Positions 33,998 through 44,831 of a stretch of DNA of 64,000 nt are shown piece by piece; within the stretch, counting starts at the first letter, position 1; every line of letters begins with the position of its first letter. This stretch comes from Maridesulfovibrio salexigens DSM 2638 (GTDB taxonomy: Bacteria; Desulfobacterota; Desulfovibrionia; Desulfovibrionales; Desulfovibrionaceae), in contig NC_012881.1 in the NCBI RefSeq assembly GCF_000023445.1, positions 315,501 through 379,500 of the forward strand, read 5' to 3'. The notes below the pieces were generated by a model. That model saw only the letters and a list, made by a program, of their open reading frames with translations. It was not told the origin of the DNA and did not search any database. A program made the position numbers and the translations under genes.

Positions 33998-35338
33998 ATG
34001 ATAAAACTCAAAAAAGGACTCGATATTCCTATCTCGGGCGAGCCCGCACTGGATATTTTCGAAGAAAAATCTCCCAGTACCGTGGCTGTCCTCGGTGGCG
34101 ACTATGTCGGAATGAAACCGAGCATGGCCGTTGCGGAGGGAGATACGGTCAAGCTGGGACAGCCCATCTTTGCGGATAAAAAGATTGACGGCGTCGTCTT
34201 TACCGCACCGGGAGCCGGAAAGGTCCTTGCTGTTAACAGAGGTGAACGCAGGACATTGCAGTCTGTGGTCATCGAACTTGATGACGCTGCCGGCGAAGTG
34301 GAGTTCCCGGCATATGATTCAGACAAGCTGCTCGGTCTGGACCGAGAAAAGGTTGTCGATAATCTAGTGAAATCCGGTCTTTGGACCGCGTTTCGTACGC
34401 GTCCGTTCAGCAAGACTCCGGCCCCGGAATCCGAACCCCGTTCAATCTTTGTCACAGCTATGGATACCAATCCTCTGGCTATGGACCCAGCTCCCGTTAT
34501 CTGGAAAGAATCCGACGCCTGGTTGGATGGCTTGCGGATACTTACCTGCCTTAACGATACAATTAATGTCTGCGTTACCGGCGGGACTGCGTTGCCTCTG
34601 ATTCAGGAAGTGAAAATGCATATGTTCTCGGGACCGCATCCTGCGGGGCTACCCGGAACCCATATCCATTTCGTTGATCCTGTAGGTCCTTCCAAAACGG
34701 TTTGGCACATAGGCTATCAGGATGTCATCGCCATAGGTAAGCTCTTCACTACAGGCAGGCTTGCCACTGAACGTTATGTCGCTCTCTCCGGACCGATGGT
34801 TAACCGCCCGCGCATCATCAAGACCCGCCTAGGCGCTAACCTTGATGAAATGCTGTCCGGTGAACTTAAGGACGGGGCTGTTCGGGCTATTTCCGGTTCG
34901 GTTCTGACCGGGACAAAAGCAGAGGGCCCGCTGGCCTTTTTAGGCCGTTTCCACAATCAGGTCTCAGCACTTACCGAAGGCGGGGAAAGTGAACTTCTGG
35001 GCTGGCTGGCTCCGGGGTGCGATAAATTCTCCGTCAAGTCCGTATTTGCCTCGGCTTTCAGCAAAAAGAAAAAGCGTTTTGATATGAATACGCTTTTGGG
35101 GGGCAGCCACCGCGCCATCTTCCCCACCGGGTCTTATGAGCAGGTTATGCCGCTGGACATCCTGCCGACTTATCTGGTCCGGGCTATGGCTGTCATGGAT
35201 ACGGATGAAGCGCAGGCCCTCGGTTGTCTGGAGCTGGATGAGGAAGACCTCGCCCTGTTGTCCTTCGTGGATTGCGGCAAGAATGATTTCGGGCTCATGC
35301 TGCGCGAAGTCCTCACTCAAATTGAGAAGGAAGGGTAA
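33998..35338 (+). CDS. nqrA: Na(+)-translocating NADH:quinone reductase subunit A
   Basis: Peripheral cytoplasmic subunit of the six-subunit sodium pump that oxidises NADH, reduces quinone and exports Na+. The 446-residue length and N-terminus ([15 protein letters not shown]) match NqrA, as does the biotinyl-like beta-barrel segment [19 protein letters not shown] near residues 66-84. It is first in nqrABCDEF-apbE-nqrM, followed by nqrB after five bases. The complex is known from marine bacteria; here it probably links NADH to the membrane quinone pool or runs in reverse. Confidence 0.96.
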   Translation: MIKLKKGLDIPISGEPALDIFEEKSPSTVAVLGGDYVGMKPSMAVAEGDTVKLGQPIFADKKIDGVVFTAPGAGKVLAVNRGERRTLQSVVIELDDAAGEVEFPAYDSDKLLGLDREKVVDNLVKSGLWTAFRTRPFSKTPAPESEPRSIFVTAMDTNPLAMDPAPVIWKESDAWLDGLRILTCLNDTINVCVTGGTALPLIQEVKMHMFSGPHPAGLPGTHIHFVDPVGPSKTVWHIGYQDVIAIGKLFTTGRLATERYVALSGPMVNRPRIIKTRLGANLDEMLSGELKDGAVRAISGSVLTGTKAEGPLAFLGRFHNQVSALTEGGESELLGWLAPGCDKFSVKSVFASAFSKKKKRFDMNTLLGGSHRAIFPTGSYEQVMPLDILPTYLVRAMAVMDTDEAQALGCLELDEEDLALLSFVDCGKNDFGLMLREVLTQIEKEG

Positions 35339-35343
35339 GGCAT

Positions 35344-36543
35344 ATGAGAAAACTGCTTGATAAAATGCATGGTGCCGTTACCGGGGATGGGAAATACAAG
35401 AAGTATTATCCGGTCTACGAGATGGTGGACACCTTTTTATATTCGCCGACCGAAACCAGTTCCGGATCGCCCCACGTGCGCGATGCCATTGATCTGAAAA
35501 GGGTCATGATTACTGTTGTTTTTGCTCTGATTCCCTGTTTCTACATGGCAATGTGGAACACCGGGTATCAGGCTAATGCCGCTCTGGCTTCCATGGGACT
35601 TGAAGCGGGTACCGGATGGCGCTGGAGCGTAATGAGCGGGCTCGGATTGAGTGCAAATCCTGAAAGTTTCGGGGCTAACATTATGTTGGGTGCACTTTAT
35701 TTCTTCCCCATTTATATCGTCTGCAATATCGCAGGTGGATTCTGGGAAACCCTTTTTGCTGTTATTCGTAAACATGAAATCAACGAAGGCTTTCTGGTCA
35801 CCGGTTCGCTTATCCCGTTGATTGTCCCTCCGCATATCCCGCTCTGGCAGGTTGCTCTGGCAACCAGTTTCGGTGTGGTTATCGGTAAGGAAATCTTCGG
35901 CGGAACAGGTAAAAACATCCTCAACCCGGCTCTTCTGGCCCGCGCCTTTCTTTTCTTCGCTTATCCGGCGCACATCTCAGGCAACAGTGTCTGGGTTCCG
36001 GTCGACGGATTCTCCGGTGCTACTCCGCTTGCTCTGGCTGCCGAAGGAGGAATAAATGCGGTTGTTGCCAAATATTCATGGTGGGACTGCTTTATCGGAA
36101 CTATTCCGGGATCTTTGGGTGAAACTTCAACCCTTGCCTGTCTGATCGGCGGGGTAGTGCTGGTCTTCACTGGAATTGCTTCATGGCGAATTATGGTTTC
36201 ACTGCTGGGCGGAGCTTTTGCAGTTGCGATTATTTTTAATGCCGTAAGCAGCGGTTCCAATCCCATGATGACTGTCAGCCCTCTCTGGCATCTGGTCATG
36301 GGTGGCTTGGCTTTCGGAATGGTCTACATGGCCACTGACCCGGTTTCATCGTCAATGACTCACAAAGGGCAGTTCTATTACGGCGCCCTTATTGGAATCA
36401 TGATTGTCCTGATCCGTACGGTCAACCCGGCCTATCCAGAAGGAGTCATGCTGGCGATTCTGTTCGGTAACGTGTGTGCCCCTTTCATAGACAATCTCGT
36501 GATGCGGGCCAACATCAAGCGAAGGACGGTGCGCAGTGTCTAA
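35344..36543 (+). CDS. nqrB: Na(+)-translocating NADH:quinone reductase subunit B
   Basis: A 399-residue membrane subunit with about ten helices, holding covalent FMN. The attachment site is DGFSGATPL, with the threonine at residue 227 (Thr236 in Vibrio cholerae). It also carries riboflavin/quinone-site helices and has GGTGKNILNPALLARAF upstream of the FMN site. It overlaps nqrC by eight bases. Confidence 0.97.
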   Translation: MRKLLDKMHGAVTGDGKYKKYYPVYEMVDTFLYSPTETSSGSPHVRDAIDLKRVMITVVFALIPCFYMAMWNTGYQANAALASMGLEAGTGWRWSVMSGLGLSANPESFGANIMLGALYFFPIYIVCNIAGGFWETLFAVIRKHEINEGFLVTGSLIPLIVPPHIPLWQVALATSFGVVIGKEIFGGTGKNILNPALLARAFLFFAYPAHISGNSVWVPVDGFSGATPLALAAEGGINAVVAKYSWWDCFIGTIPGSLGETSTLACLIGGVVLVFTGIASWRIMVSLLGGAFAVAIIFNAVSSGSNPMMTVSPLWHLVMGGLAFGMVYMATDPVSSSMTHKGQFYYGALIGIMIVLIRTVNPAYPEGVMLAILFGNVCAPFIDNLVMRANIKRRTVRSV

Positions 36544-37315
36544 TGATTCCACAAAAAAAATATTTACTGTGGCGTTTTCCCTGTGCCTGGTCTGCTCGCT
36601 GCTTGTTTCGACTGCAGCGGTGGGACTGAAATCAATCCAGGAAGATAACAAGGTCAAGGAACGCAAGGAAAATATTCTCAAGGCTGCGGGCATCTATGAT
36701 GAAGATGCATCCGTAGATGAACTTTATAAACAGATTGTGCCCAAGGTTGTTGATCTTGCCACAGGCGAATACGTGGATACTGATGCCGCGGTCTATGATC
36801 AGCGCAAAGCCGCCAAGGATCCGGCATCAAGTGTTGCCATTCCTTCTGAAAAGGATCTGGCAGGTATCGGACACCGTGCAAAGTACGCAAGTGTCTACCT
36901 GCTTATGGATGGAAACAAACTGAAGCGTGTTGTCCTGCCTTTGCACGGCAAGGGATTATGGTCGACCATGTATGGTTTCATCGCCCTTGCTCCGGATTTT
37001 AACACAGTCAAGAACTTCGGTTTTTACGAACATGCTGAAACTCCCGGTCTGGGCGGGGAAGTTGATAACCCCAACTGGAAGATTCTCTGGGTGGACAAAA
37101 AGGTCTACAGCGAGAACGGCGATCCGGTTCTTGACGTTATTAAGGGGGCTGTAAGCGCGGAAGATCCTAAGGCTCAATATAAAGTTGACGGTCTTGCCGG
37201 AGCTACCCTGACAGCTAACGGTGTTGAGAATCTGGTGCGCTACTGGCTGGGCGAGGGCGGTTTTGCCCCGTACCTGAAGCGGCTAGCTGCCGAGGGAGGA
37301 GAACAGAATGGCTAA
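36536..37315 (+). CDS. nqrC: Na(+)-translocating NADH:quinone reductase subunit C
   Basis: A 259-residue subunit with one N-terminal helix (about residues 10-30) and a periplasmic domain carrying the second covalent FMN. The motif is DGLAGATLT, with the FMN threonine at residue 224 (Thr225 in V. cholerae); ApbE, encoded downstream, attaches the flavin. It overlaps nqrB and nqrD by eight bases each. Confidence 0.96.
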   Translation: MSNDSTKKIFTVAFSLCLVCSLLVSTAAVGLKSIQEDNKVKERKENILKAAGIYDEDASVDELYKQIVPKVVDLATGEYVDTDAAVYDQRKAAKDPASSVAIPSEKDLAGIGHRAKYASVYLLMDGNKLKRVVLPLHGKGLWSTMYGFIALAPDFNTVKNFGFYEHAETPGLGGEVDNPNWKILWVDKKVYSENGDPVLDVIKGAVSAEDPKAQYKVDGLAGATLTANGVENLVRYWLGEGGFAPYLKRLAAEGGEQNG

Positions 37316-37925
37316 GTTCAAAGAAGTATTGCTCAAGCCGCTTCTGGAGGACAACCCCATCGCGGTCCAGATTCTCGGTATCTGCTCTGCGCTTGCGGTA
37401 ACTACCAAGCTGGAAACGGCCTTTGTTATGAGTCTTGCGGTTATCTTTGTTACTGCGGCTTCCAACGTTTCGGTCAGTTCCATCAGGCAACATATCCCTT
37501 CGAGTATTCGTATCATCGTCATGATGACCATTATTGCCACGCTGGTAATCATCGTGGACCAGTTCCTCAAAGCCTTTGCTTACGGAATAAGCAAGCAGCT
37601 TTCGGTCTTTGTCGGACTTATCATCACCAACTGCATCGTCATGGGGCGCGCAGAGGCTTTCGCCATGCAAAATACCCCTAAGATGAGTCTTGCAGATGGT
37701 ATCGGTAACGGATTGGGATATGGTTTGATTCTGATCATCGTGGCTTTCCTGCGCGAGTTCTTCGGTTCGGGCAAGATTTTCGGTCTCAGCGTTTTTAAGC
37801 TGACATCGGAAGGAGGCTGGTATGAACCTAATGGTCTCATGCTCTTGCCGCCCAGCGCGTTCTTCATCATCGGGCTGCTTATCTGGTCGGTGAATGTCTA
37901 CGAAAAGCGGAAGAACAAACGCTAA
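37308..37925 (+). CDS. nqrD: Na(+)-translocating NADH:quinone reductase subunit D
   Basis: A 205-residue membrane subunit with six helices, belonging to the NqrDE/RnfAE family whose inverted-topology pair forms part of the channel and binds an Fe centre between NqrD and NqrE. The segment [14 protein letters not shown] near residue 106 contains the conserved cysteine ligand. It overlaps nqrC by eight bases. Confidence 0.95.
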   Translation: MAKFKEVLLKPLLEDNPIAVQILGICSALAVTTKLETAFVMSLAVIFVTAASNVSVSSIRQHIPSSIRIIVMMTIIATLVIIVDQFLKAFAYGISKQLSVFVGLIITNCIVMGRAEAFAMQNTPKMSLADGIGNGLGYGLILIIVAFLREFFGSGKIFGLSVFKLTSEGGWYEPNGLMLLPPSAFFIIGLLIWSVNVYEKRKNKR

Positions 37926-37939
37926 GCAAGGAGTGAATC

Positions 37940-38548
37940 GTGGAACATTTAGTTAATATATTCGTTAAATCGATCTTCATTGAGAACCTTGCACTGGCCT
38001 TCTTTTTGGGTATGTGCACCTATCTCGCAGTATCCAAGAAAGTTCAGACTTCGATGGGGCTGGGTGTTGCCGTTATCGTTGTTATGACGATCACTGTTCC
38101 GGTTAACAACCTGCTCTACAACTACTTCCTGCGTGAAGGAGCTCTGGCATGGGCCGGATTCGGAGATACTGACCTTACTTTTGTCGGTCTCATTTCCTAC
38201 ATCGGTGTCATCGCGGCGATTGTCCAGATTCTGGAGATGACCCTCGATAAGTACGTTCCGTCCCTATACAATGCGTTGGGGATTTTCCTGCCGCTGATCA
38301 CGGTTAACTGCGCCATTCTCGGTGCCTCCCTCTTTATGGTGGAGCGTGATTACAACTTCGTGGAATCCGTTACCTTCGGTTTCGGTTCCGGTGTCGGCTG
38401 GGCTTTGGCTATCGTTCTTCTGGCCGGTATCCGCGAGAAGATGAAGTACTCGGATGTACCGGAAGGACTGGATGGACTGGGGATCACCTTTATCGTGGTC
38501 GGACTGATGTCCTTCGGATTCCTGTCCTTTTCCGGAATTCAGATGTAG
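37940..38548 (+). CDS. nqrE: Na(+)-translocating NADH:quinone reductase subunit E
   Basis: A 202-residue partner of NqrD with six helices and opposite topology. Conserved cysteine segments are [12 protein letters not shown] near residue 22 and [14 protein letters not shown] near residue 118, the ligands of the intramembrane iron site. A CGGACG/CGTCCG hairpin lies in the 60-base gap before nqrF. Confidence 0.95.
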   Translation: MEHLVNIFVKSIFIENLALAFFLGMCTYLAVSKKVQTSMGLGVAVIVVMTITVPVNNLLYNYFLREGALAWAGFGDTDLTFVGLISYIGVIAAIVQILEMTLDKYVPSLYNALGIFLPLITVNCAILGASLFMVERDYNFVESVTFGFGSGVGWALAIVLLAGIREKMKYSDVPEGLDGLGITFIVVGLMSFGFLSFSGIQM

Positions 38549-38608
38549 GCGGGCCGGACGTTTCAAGCGTCCGCTGATATACGAACCGTTAAACTGTGGG
38601 GTAAAACC

Positions 38609-39835
38609 ATGGTTGAAATAATACTCGGTGTTGTGATGTTTACCGGCGTGGTTCTTGCGCTGTGCGTGTTCATCCTTCTAGCCCGGGCCAAACTTGTCCC
38701 GAGCGGTGAGGTGAACATCGAAATTAACGATGATCCGGAAAAAACAATTGAAGTTCGCCCCGGAACCAAGCTGCTCGGTGCGCTGGCGGAAAAGGAAATA
38801 TACGTTCCTTCGGCCTGTGGTGGCGGTGGCTCCTGCGGACAGTGCAAATGTAAGGTTTTTGAAGGCGGCGGAGACATTCTGCCCACGGAAACCTCCCATG
38901 TGAGCAAACGTGAAGCCCGCGAAGGTGTCCGTCTTGCCTGTCAGGTCAATGTTAAACAGGATATGAAGATTGAGGTTCCGGCTGAAATCTTTGATATCAA
39001 GAAGTGGGAATGCACAGTTAAATCCAATATTCCGCGCGCGACCTTCATTAAGGAACTCACCCTTGAGTTGCCAGCAGGTGAAAATGTGGATTTCCGTGCC
39101 GGTGGTTACATTCAGATTGAAGCCCCGGCCCACACCGTCCATTACAAGGATTTTGAAGTTGGCGACAAATTCAGGGAAGACTGGGATAAATTTGATCTCT
39201 GGAGATACACTTCAGTGGTCAAAGAGCCCATTGTCCGGGCCTATTCCATGGCCAACTACCCTGAGGAAGAGGGCATAATCATGCTTAATGTGCGTGTCTG
39301 CCCTCCGCCTCCGTTTGCTCCTGATTCCCCTCCCGGACAGATGTCCTCATTCATCTACAGCCTGAATCCCGGAGACAAAGTTACCATTTCCGGACCTTAC
39401 GGTGAGTTCTTTGCCCGTGATACCGATGCCGAGATGATTTTCATCGGTGGCGGCGCGGGTATGGCTCCTATGCGTTCTCATATCTTCGATCAGCTCAAGC
39501 GTCTCAGCACAACGCGTAAGGTTAGCTACTGGTACGGAGCGCGCAGCCTGCGGGAGATGTTCTATGTAGAGGAATTCGACAAGCTGGCCGAGGAATGCCC
39601 GAACTTCAATTGGTATGTGGCTTTGTCCGATCCATTACCTGAGGACAATTGGACCGGTTATACCGGATTTATCCATCAGGTTCTGTATGATAACTATATC
39701 AAGGACCATCCCGCCCCTGAAGATTGTGAATTCTATATGTGTGGACCGCCGATGATGGCTTCCGCAGTAGAAAAGATGCTTATGGATCAGGGCGTGGAGA
39801 AAGAAAATATAATGTACGATGACTTCGGCGGATAA
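38609..39835 (+). CDS. nqrF: Na(+)-translocating NADH:quinone reductase subunit F
   Basis: The electron entry subunit. One N-terminal helix is followed by a ferredoxin domain with 2Fe-2S cysteines C70, C76, C79 and C111 ([12 protein letters not shown]), then an FAD domain ([11 protein letters not shown]) and an NADH domain ([13 protein letters not shown], then CGPPMM). The 408-residue length is that of the family. It is followed after 93 bases by apbE. Confidence 0.96.
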   Translation: MVEIILGVVMFTGVVLALCVFILLARAKLVPSGEVNIEINDDPEKTIEVRPGTKLLGALAEKEIYVPSACGGGGSCGQCKCKVFEGGGDILPTETSHVSKREAREGVRLACQVNVKQDMKIEVPAEIFDIKKWECTVKSNIPRATFIKELTLELPAGENVDFRAGGYIQIEAPAHTVHYKDFEVGDKFREDWDKFDLWRYTSVVKEPIVRAYSMANYPEEEGIIMLNVRVCPPPPFAPDSPPGQMSSFIYSLNPGDKVTISGPYGEFFARDTDAEMIFIGGGAGMAPMRSHIFDQLKRLSTTRKVSYWYGARSLREMFYVEEFDKLAEECPNFNWYVALSDPLPEDNWTGYTGFIHQVLYDNYIKDHPAPEDCEFYMCGPPMMASAVEKMLMDQGVEKENIMYDDFGG

Positions 39836-39928
39836 ACCTGCTGCATCAGGTTATCTATAGGGAGTCCTTTGCCGGGGATTGTTTCCCCCGGCAAAGGATC
39901 TTCAGAAAAAGAAAGTAAGGATGAAGGT

Positions 39929-40975
39929 ATGAAGTGGTTTTCAGGGACATTGGTTAAAGTAAGCGGACTGATTGTCCTGTTGTTTCTCTTGGCCGTTATG
40001 CTGGTCGGATGCGGGAACTCATATGAACCTGTCCGTATTCAGGGTAAGGCCATTGGCACTACGTATTCCATTACAGCCTACGGTCTGCCGGAGAATCTTT
40101 CCCCTGAAGATTTGCGTAAGGGAGTGGAACAGGTTGTGGCTGGAGTGAATTCAGCTATGTCCTTGTTCAAACCGGATTCTGAACTGTCCCGTTTTAATGC
40201 CTATCGTAAAGATGACTGGTTTTCAGTATCCAAAGAACTGGCCGGTGTGGTGCATACTGCTAAAGCAGTCAACCGCATAACAGGCGGTGCTTTTGATATT
40301 ACCATCGCACCACTGGTCAACCTTTGGGGATTCGGACCTGATAAAAGACCCGAGATCATCCCTACTGAGGATGAAATTAAAGAGGCTAAGGCAAATGTCG
40401 GATCTGATCTGATAGAGGTCCGGTTTGATCCTCCTGCCATTAAAAAACTCACTCCCGCCATTACCCTTGATCTGGCTGCCATTGCCAAGGGCTATTGCGT
40501 TGATGCAGTCAGCTCATGGCTTAAAGTCAGCGGTATATCCAGTTATATGGTTGAGATCGGTGGAGAGATAAGGACCGGGGGGGTAAAGCCGGACAATGCT
40601 CCATGGCGTATCGCAGTTGAAAAACCGGTAAGCATGGAGCGTTCGGTGCAAGCCCTGATCAGTCTTTCCGGTGAGGCTATGGCTACATCTGGAGATTACC
40701 GCAATTATTACGAAATAGAAGGCAAAAGATATTCACATATAATTGATCCCGGTACCGGACGGCCCATTACGCACACACTCGTCTCGGTAAGTGTCGTTGA
40801 TGAAACCTGCTCCCGTGCCGATGCATTTGCAACAGGTCTGACAGTGCTTGGACCGGAAAAAGGCATTGCGTTGGCTAAGGAATGCAACCTGTCCGCTTTT
40901 TTCATCGTGAAAACCCCGGATGGATTATCAGAAATTGCCACTGGCGATTTCCCTCAACACGAAAAATTGAATTGA
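39929..40975 (+). CDS. apbE: FAD:protein FMN transferase, lipoprotein
   Basis: A 348-residue ApbE that transfers FMN from FAD to the threonines of NqrB and NqrC. A lipobox (MLVGCG) anchors it in the membrane facing the periplasm. Family motifs are GTTYSITAY, SLFKPDSELSRFN, ITLDLAAIAKGYCVD and, near the end, SHIIDPGTGRP with SRADAFATGL. The ATG at 39929 is chosen. A longer frame from a TTG at 39869 runs through a GCCGGGG/CCCCGGC hairpin. Confidence 0.95.
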   Translation: MKWFSGTLVKVSGLIVLLFLLAVMLVGCGNSYEPVRIQGKAIGTTYSITAYGLPENLSPEDLRKGVEQVVAGVNSAMSLFKPDSELSRFNAYRKDDWFSVSKELAGVVHTAKAVNRITGGAFDITIAPLVNLWGFGPDKRPEIIPTEDEIKEAKANVGSDLIEVRFDPPAIKKLTPAITLDLAAIAKGYCVDAVSSWLKVSGISSYMVEIGGEIRTGGVKPDNAPWRIAVEKPVSMERSVQALISLSGEAMATSGDYRNYYEIEGKRYSHIIDPGTGRPITHTLVSVSVVDETCSRADAFATGLTVLGPEKGIALAKECNLSAFFIVKTPDGLSEIATGDFPQHEKLN

Positions 40976-40986
40976 GGAGATATTTC

Positions 40987-41190
40987 ATGGAAACTGTTTT
41001 GATGGCAGCAGCTGTTTTCGGTCTTGTTTTTTTAGCGTTGGCTATCGGAGTAATTTTTAAACGAAACTGCATCCGCGGTTCCTGCCAAGGGTCCATTCAG
41101 GCCGGAGACGGTTCCGGTTGCAGATGCGGAAAATATGATTTTGATAAGAAGCTTGTAGATAAAAAACATTCATCACTTAAGCCGCTGTAA
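40987..41190 (+). CDS. nqrM: NQR maturation factor NqrM
   Basis: A 67-residue protein: one membrane helix, then a four-cysteine motif, NCIRGSCQGS and GCRCGKY. This is the DUF539/NqrM pattern needed for delivery of iron to the NqrD/NqrE site. It starts 11 bases after apbE, completing the NQR assembly set. Confidence 0.92.
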   Translation: METVLMAAAVFGLVFLALAIGVIFKRNCIRGSCQGSIQAGDGSGCRCGKYDFDKKLVDKKHSSLKPL

Positions 41191-41210
41191 CAGCGATCAG
41201 GAGTATTGAT

Positions 41211-41672
41211 ATGATGGCAAATGTCCAGACCGCAAGAGATGTGATTGAGCAGACCAAGGCCTTTCACAAGAGGCTCGGCTCTTTCTATAAGGAACTTTCG
41301 GATACCGTTGAAAAGGAACGGGTAAAGCTTCTTTTGGACTATATGAGTCGTCACCATGATCGGCTTGCGGCTATAATGGATGAATACGGAGAAGGGTTGT
41401 CGGAGCGCGTTCTGAAAACGTGGTTTATGTATGTGCATAAAGAGTGTGACCTTTCTCCGTTTTTCAGCGCAAAATTAGGCCCGGATATGACTACCAATGA
41501 GGTAATGAAGGTTGCCATTGATTTGGATAAATGTCTGTTGGAAACCTATGAAGCGATGATCCAAAATGATATCCCTGATGATGTAAGTGAAGTCTTTCAG
41601 GGGCTCCTCGATATGGAGAAGCGCGAAAATATTAAATTGGCTAAGAGTGCCTTGAGAATTGAAACATTGTAA
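41211..41672 (+). CDS. Helical, ferritin-like hypothetical protein at the end of the nqr operon
   Basis: A 153-residue all-helical protein. Segments ERVKLLLDYMSRHHDRLAAI (residues 36-55) and LLDMEKRENIKLAKS near the end have the E/H spacing of rubrerythrin- or bacterioferritin-type helices, but a full set of iron ligands is not evident. It lies 20 bases after nqrM, before the operon terminator, so a link with NQR or redox stress is inferred. There is no named family. Confidence 0.65.
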   Translation: MMANVQTARDVIEQTKAFHKRLGSFYKELSDTVEKERVKLLLDYMSRHHDRLAAIMDEYGEGLSERVLKTWFMYVHKECDLSPFFSAKLGPDMTTNEVMKVAIDLDKCLLETYEAMIQNDIPDDVSEVFQGLLDMEKRENIKLAKSALRIETL

Positions 41673-41702
41673 GGGTTTGTGGTTAGTAAATATCCAATTT
41701 TG

Positions 41703-41739
41703 AAAAAGGGCTTACATCTTGCGGTGTAAGCCCTTTTTT
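41703..41739 (+). terminator. Terminator of the nqr operon
   Basis: AAAGGGCTTACA (41705-41716) pairs with TGTAAGCCCTTT (41725-41736) around an 8-base loop, with T and A runs on the two sides. It also serves the convergent gene. Confidence 0.92.
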
Positions 41740-41774
41740 AGTTTATGTGGTAGCTTGATCTTTAGCCACAATCC

Positions 41775-44771
41775 TTATCTTTTTCCCAGCTTTTCCATGT
41801 CCGCAAGGTATTGCGGTGACTGGTCCAGATAGAAGGAAAGGGCTTTGGAAAAATCCTTACCTACCAATCCGTCAACAAATACCTGACTGATTTCCTTGTG
41901 TCGCTTCAGGATCAGCTGTGAGCGGTAGAAAATCAGCCATTCCTCGCGGGACATGCTTTGCAGGATAGAGGATAATGCTTTGCGCGATCGCGGTTGGTAA
42001 AGCCAGAAATACATAAGATCGAGGGCGTTTACGATGATCAGCTTTTCCAAGTCCCTTGCTTCTTTGCTCAGGGTTCGCATCATAATTTTAGGACTTTGCA
42101 GCATCTCAAGCACATCCTCTTCCGGGAACATGAGGTCCAGTTTTGAGAAGACCGAGAAGAGCTGCGTAATTTTCATTTTGTAGCCTGCTATTCTGGCTTT
42201 GATGTTGGCCTGCCTGTCGGCAAGACCTTCGATAAAGGCTGCAACACCGTCCGATGCGAATTTTGAAATGATTGCCGCCCATTTCTGGAGGATTCCGGTA
42301 GCGTCCGGTATACCGGCCATGCCCAGCAGGGCACCGATCAGTCCGCTTAAGGCTACTGCCACGGGAATGGCAAGAATGGACCTGAAAAAGTTACCGACAG
42401 TTGCCCCTTTGGGCAGTCCGCGAATGGCGTTATGGCTGGAGAGGTATATGCCGTTGGCGAGCCCCATTACCGAGTAAAGCAGTATGGGGTTGGTTGAAGT
42501 AGTTACTCCGAAGGTATTATCCAGCAGCAGTGTTTTGACTAGATAGTCCAACAATGGAACAGAGAATCCGGTATAGAGCAGGGAGTCTGAAATGCGGCTC
42601 CAGCTGACCAGCGAGTTCCATGGCAAAAGTGGAGAACGCCGCAACCCTCCACCGCCGAGCACGGACTGGATTATGTTACGCGATCCGGTGATGGCAAACC
42701 AGATTACTGCACCGAAATATGACAGCAGCCACCAGTCCTTTGTCAGGAAAAAGGTCAGGAAAGCGGGTATAAAACCTAGTAGAACCTTGGCGGTATTCTT
42801 GATGTTCGTATTCAGGTAATTCCATGAATTGCCCAGTGAATCCGTCTCCCGCTTGCTTTCAACGCTGTTGTCGGGCTGGACATGCAGTCCGCCCAATGTA
42901 CCTATATTGCCCGATTTGCCTGCGTGTATCTTGAAGGAATCAAGTGTCCATTTTACCTGACGTCCGGCTTTGCCTTCAGGAAGGCGAGATAATTCACGGC
43001 GGCTGAGGCCCACCTTGCTGTTGACGCTCTTGGTCATCAGGGCACTCACCGGAATACGGTTGCACCCTTCACCGCAACTGTTGCGATAAAAGGGTTTGCG
43101 CGCCCGGGCCGGAAGGGTATCGAGAACCACGAATCCCATGCCGTGCCTGTGTTCAGCCTGTCCTGTTGAGCCTGACCCGATACGGGATCTCAGGCTTCGT
43201 TTGCGGTAGATAGTATGAAATTTTTCAAGATCTGAAAGGATGGCTACAAGTTCCGGCTTGCGTCTTTGCATGGCTTTGAAAGCTTCTGCTTCAGATCCAG
43301 CCTGTAGTTTTTCAAGCTGGTCATCGTAGTCATAAATAATCTCACGGATGGCACTTTTCAGGGTGATAACACTGTCTTCATTGAGAGCTTTTTGTAGTCT
43401 GCCGATGAGTTTGTAATGTTTTTCCTGTCCGGTGAGTTGGGTTCTTTGCTCATCGACGCAGATATCTTTGAGATTGTATGCTTCGATATGGGTGATCATG
43501 CCACCTCCATCGTAGAGCAGTTCCAAAGTATCCTGAGCGGTGAGGTTGGCAAGGTTGAGGGTGAATTTTGAACTGGAGTGAAGACGCAGCAAACGGGTCA
43601 TCAACTCATTGATATTGCAACGCAGCAGTTCCGGAAGTTCGGTGTCTTTGTGCGGTTCTGCAGGGTCATGAAGCTGCGGATTTTTTGCCGGGGCCAGATA
43701 TTCATCGATTATGGTCCGTACGGTCAGGGTACGGAGTAATTCTTTTTGCGCAGGAGTGAGTTTGGTCTCTCCCTTATCCTCGGCATATATGGCTAGTTTA
43801 TTGTGGATGAATCGTCCGAGATGCAGGATTGAAGGCTGGCCTGTTCCCACGAAACCGATGAACTCATCCTGATCCAGCACAGGAATTTTTAAATCCAGCT
43901 GTTTACCAATATCATTGCTGTGTCTGCTGTTAAACTCGTTCAGTACGTCAAAGACATACTTTTGCTGGTAACGAGAGACTTCTCTTCCTTCTTCAAATAG
44001 TTCAATAACACGTTCCTTTTCCATAAATTTTTGGAAAGAGGTAGTGTCGGAAAGAACATTGGGTTCCCATGTGAAGCGGACGAATTTATTACGGAAACGT
44101 GCAGAGAGTTCAATGCCTACATGGACTTTGATATCAAGTATGTTACCTGCTTCAAGCAGTTCCTCAATAACCTGCGGACGGACGTAGTTGTAGTAAACAA
44201 CAGTAATTTCGCGGATGCCTTTGATCCATGCATCCATGATCAGATGGGTAGGTGATTTACGGCCTTTGGTGTTGGCATCGTGAACATGATCGTCGAAAGC
44301 GTATTGATTCCACTCTTCAGGCATTTCAACCAGATGATATTTAGCCAGCTCTTTTCTGATCTTGCGTGGATTTCCCGCTGAAACCATTCGGAAATCATGG
44401 GCTAGTTTGAGCCTGTTAAGTTCACTGTTACCGGGCCGAACCAGTTTTTTCATGATCTGGAGCAGCACCCGCGCGGTATTTTTGCGGTAAAACCCGGAAG
44501 AAGAGAGAAAGACTTCATCGCGCAGGGAACGCAATGCTTTCAGGCGGTCACGGGCCATGCCGTTTTCAAAGCTTCCCAGCAGGCTGATTACGGCATAAGC
44601 AATACGCAGCCCTTGCGGTGCAGCCATTTCTTTGATCCCGTGGGGATGCATGTATTCAACAAAAAGTGAGCGGAAAGCGCGGGATTTGGTGCCGCGTTTA
44701 AGGACGTCATCAACAATCTGCAGCAGCTGATAGTCGAGTTTATCGAAGAAAAGAGAAGATATTCTGGTCAT
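41775..44771 (-). CDS. 998-residue membrane protein with PHP-like segment, unknown function
   Basis: A large protein. Residues about 160-235 resemble the start of a PHP metallo-phosphoesterase domain (DDHVHDANTKGRKSPTHLIM, then GIREITVVYY and VHVGIELSARF), but downstream metal ligands are not evident. A long helical part follows. Residues about 655-840 contain several membrane segments (VLLGFIPAFLTFFL, LSYFGAVIWFAI, IPVAVALSGLIGALLGMAG), and the C-terminal 150 residues are helical and charged. I do not recognise the family. It is monocistronic and begins 61 bases upstream of the divergent end of the GDPD region. Confidence 0.75.
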   Translation of the reverse strand: MTRISSLFFDKLDYQLLQIVDDVLKRGTKSRAFRSLFVEYMHPHGIKEMAAPQGLRIAYAVISLLGSFENGMARDRLKALRSLRDEVFLSSSGFYRKNTARVLLQIMKKLVRPGNSELNRLKLAHDFRMVSAGNPRKIRKELAKYHLVEMPEEWNQYAFDDHVHDANTKGRKSPTHLIMDAWIKGIREITVVYYNYVRPQVIEELLEAGNILDIKVHVGIELSARFRNKFVRFTWEPNVLSDTTSFQKFMEKERVIELFEEGREVSRYQQKYVFDVLNEFNSRHSNDIGKQLDLKIPVLDQDEFIGFVGTGQPSILHLGRFIHNKLAIYAEDKGETKLTPAQKELLRTLTVRTIIDEYLAPAKNPQLHDPAEPHKDTELPELLRCNINELMTRLLRLHSSSKFTLNLANLTAQDTLELLYDGGGMITHIEAYNLKDICVDEQRTQLTGQEKHYKLIGRLQKALNEDSVITLKSAIREIIYDYDDQLEKLQAGSEAEAFKAMQRRKPELVAILSDLEKFHTIYRKRSLRSRIGSGSTGQAEHRHGMGFVVLDTLPARARKPFYRNSCGEGCNRIPVSALMTKSVNSKVGLSRRELSRLPEGKAGRQVKWTLDSFKIHAGKSGNIGTLGGLHVQPDNSVESKRETDSLGNSWNYLNTNIKNTAKVLLGFIPAFLTFFLTKDWWLLSYFGAVIWFAITGSRNIIQSVLGGGGLRRSPLLPWNSLVSWSRISDSLLYTGFSVPLLDYLVKTLLLDNTFGVTTSTNPILLYSVMGLANGIYLSSHNAIRGLPKGATVGNFFRSILAIPVAVALSGLIGALLGMAGIPDATGILQKWAAIISKFASDGVAAFIEGLADRQANIKARIAGYKMKITQLFSVFSKLDLMFPEEDVLEMLQSPKIMMRTLSKEARDLEKLIIVNALDLMYFWLYQPRSRKALSSILQSMSREEWLIFYRSQLILKRHKEISQVFVDGLVGKDFSKALSFYLDQSPQYLADMEKLGKR

Positions 44772-44831
44772 AGCATGGAGTTGGTTCGGGGTCGGCGGAA
44801 GCCGAAAGCCCCGTACCTGACCCCATATCGG

